Positions 13,147-14,208 of a stretch of 14,208 nt of DNA are shown one piece after another. The stretch is from DASPXK01 sp035637315 (GTDB lineage: Bacteria; Chloroflexota; UBA6077; JACCZL01), in the NCBI GenBank assembly GCA_035637315.1, contig DASPXK010000332.1, positions 1-14,208 of the forward strand, written 5' to 3'. Both the position numbers and the translations under genes were made by a program. Under the pieces are notes generated by a model. The model ran no database searches. It saw only the letters and a program-made list of their open reading frames with translations, and was not told where the DNA came from. The stretch's first letter is position 1. Each line of letters begins with the position of its first letter.

Positions 13147-14208
13147 CTACCCGAGCCAGGCGTTCCAGAAGAACCAGGCGGGTGGGGTCTCGTAGCCCTT
13201 CAGCTCGGTCCGCCGGGCTTGCAGGGCGAAGGCCTCGCCACACTTGATGCACGGCACATCCCGCCACTGGAGCGCCTGAAGCTGCTTGATCAGCCCGAGC
13301 GTCTTCCCCGGGTCCGCCTCGGCCATGATGCTGTTGACGAGCTTGTCCTTCTCTTCGTTGACCCACCACCCTGGCCAGCTCGCCTCCAGGTAGACCTGGC
13401 CCACGGGATGGTCGTACGAGGGGTGGCCGGTCACGAAGACGTCGTACTCCTTGAAGTCGCTCCGTCGCTTCACGAGCGTCGCCCAGTCCATGACCTGGAG
13501 GTCCACTTTGAAGCCGATCTGCTCCAGGGACTGCTTGAAGGGCAGCGACATGTTGTAGTTGTAGAAGTACTCCTTGGTGGACATCCAGCGGATGGGGGTA
13601 CCGTCGTAACCGGCCTCCTTCATCAGCGCCTTCGCCTTGTCGAAGTCCACCTTGTTGTAGACGTCCTTGCCCTCGTCGGTGTACCAGGCCGTCTCCGGCG
13701 CCGCGATCTCCGGCCCCAGGCGGAAGAAGTCAGGGCGGCCCCAGCCGGCCTTCATCACCGGCTCCATCGCGGTGGCCGCCAGCACGGCCTGGCGCAGCTT
13801 CAGGTTCGTGAAGAGCCCCTCCTTCTTGTTGAAATGGGGCGCGTACCAGTAGTTTGGCTTCACGATGACCGGGACCGTGTTCGGCTGCGCCTTGAGCGTG
13901 TCGTACTGGTCCGGCTCGAGCGACTCGGCGAAGTGGTACTCGCCCGTGCCCACTCCATCGACGCGGACAGAGGGCTCGGGTACAGGAATGAAGAGCAGCT
14001 CGTCCAGGTAAGCGACGCGTCGCCCGCCCGCGCCGTCGGCCTTACCATCCAGGCTCACGTACTTATCCCAGCGGCCGAAGCGGACGTGGCGGTCCGGAAG
14101 GTGCTCGATGAACTTATAGGGGCCGGTCCCGATGTACTGGGTCAGCTTGTCCTTCGGGAAGGCGTTCGCGACGTCCTCGGGGATGATGATGGCGTCCCGG
14201 TTCGAGAG
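13147..14208 (-). CDS. ABC transporter substrate-binding protein, SBP family 5 (5' partial)
   Basis: The C-terminal 353 residues of an extracytoplasmic solute-binding protein. The frame is open to the window edge, so the start, signal peptide and lipobox lie beyond it; a GTG at 14058 is an internal codon. Family landmarks are QYIGTGPYKFIE with RFGRWDKYV shortly after, then LKLRQAVLAATAMEPVMKAG (the usual RQAxxxAxD/E block), KALMKEAGYDGTPIRW (the KALLxEAGYxG block) and FKQSLEQIGFKVDLQVMDWA with its LxxIGxKVxLxxxxW pattern. The ending ETPPAWFFWNAWLG is normal. The protein would capture a solute outside the membrane and deliver it to the two permeases encoded next. The ligand is not predictable from these motifs. 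It is the first visible gene of the minus-strand operon, whose promoter lies off the window. Confidence 0.92.
   Translation of the reverse strand, partial: LSNRDAIIIPEDVANAFPKDKLTQYIGTGPYKFIEHLPDRHVRFGRWDKYVSLDGKADGAGGRRVAYLDELLFIPVPEPSVRVDGVGTGEYHFAESLEPDQYDTLKAQPNTVPVIVKPNYWYAPHFNKKEGLFTNLKLRQAVLAATAMEPVMKAGWGRPDFFRLGPEIAAPETAWYTDEGKDVYNKVDFDKAKALMKEAGYDGTPIRWMSTKEYFYNYNMSLPFKQSLEQIGFKVDLQVMDWATLVKRRSDFKEYDVFVTGHPSYDHPVGQVYLEASWPGWWVNEEKDKLVNSIMAEADPGKTLGLIKQLQALQWRDVPCIKCGEAFALQARRTELKGYETPPAWFFWNAWLG

Overview
This is a GC-rich bacterial window with dense, short-spaced genes. It has threonine/proline-rich protein tails, several weak or absent Shine-Dalgarno sites, GTG/TTG starts, and repeats at most gene junctions in its middle part. 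I read it as a Chloroflexota-like genome, possibly a metagenome assembly. That assignment is inference from style: no rRNA or marker gene is present.

Layout. (1) 1-807 is the 3' end of a glycine-rich, probably secreted surface protein with a Thr/Pro tail. (2) 856-1540, minus strand, is a VapBC-type toxin-antitoxin pair; the PIN toxin carries a one-base frameshift that removes its last two acidic catalytic residues. (3) 1741-5901 is one 1386-codon reading frame joining a membrane CapD/WbpM-type nucleotide-sugar 4,6-dehydratase, an O-antigen-ligase/Wzy-like membrane domain and a TPR tail. (4) 5979-10773 is a plus-strand run of metabolic enzymes: a beta-hydroxyacid-dehydrogenase/DUF1932 protein, two tandem paralogous homocysteine S-methyltransferase-family proteins, and a PYROXD2/phytoene-desaturase-like FAD oxidoreductase. 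A small antisense frame resembling a corrinoid-protein cap helix region lies between the first two. (5) 10838-11293 is a four-helix-bundle protein of the 23S-rRNA intervening-sequence (S23/bIVP, TIGR02436) type. (6) 11304-14208, minus strand, is a peptide/nickel-class ABC importer: substrate-binding protein (cut by the window end), DppB-like permease, DppC-like permease. No ATPase genes are visible.

The most striking thing is a family of period-7 tandem arrays, mostly in inverted pairs, at gene or domain boundaries: 3663-3844, 8048-8075, 9111-9178, 10771-10805 and 11236-11311. The last two form inverted ends around the four-helix-bundle gene, giving a unit of about 540 bp (10771-11311). The architecture recalls the stem-loop intervening sequences of 23S rRNA that carry the same protein family, but here it sits outside rRNA. 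The other arrays look like gene-less or solo relatives. The arrays are read in frame as a protein linker and as C-terminal tails, and they supply TAG stop codons to three neighbouring genes. My best candidate for an undescribed system is this four-helix-bundle protein plus heptamer-array unit.

How the genes work together: the dehydrogenase, the methyltransferase pair and the FAD oxidoreductase are closely spaced or overlapping (ATGA and TTGA junctions), so at least the last three are probably co-transcribed and coupled. With the convergent solute importer they may be a catabolic or methyl-transfer locus, but the substrate cannot be read from the sequence.
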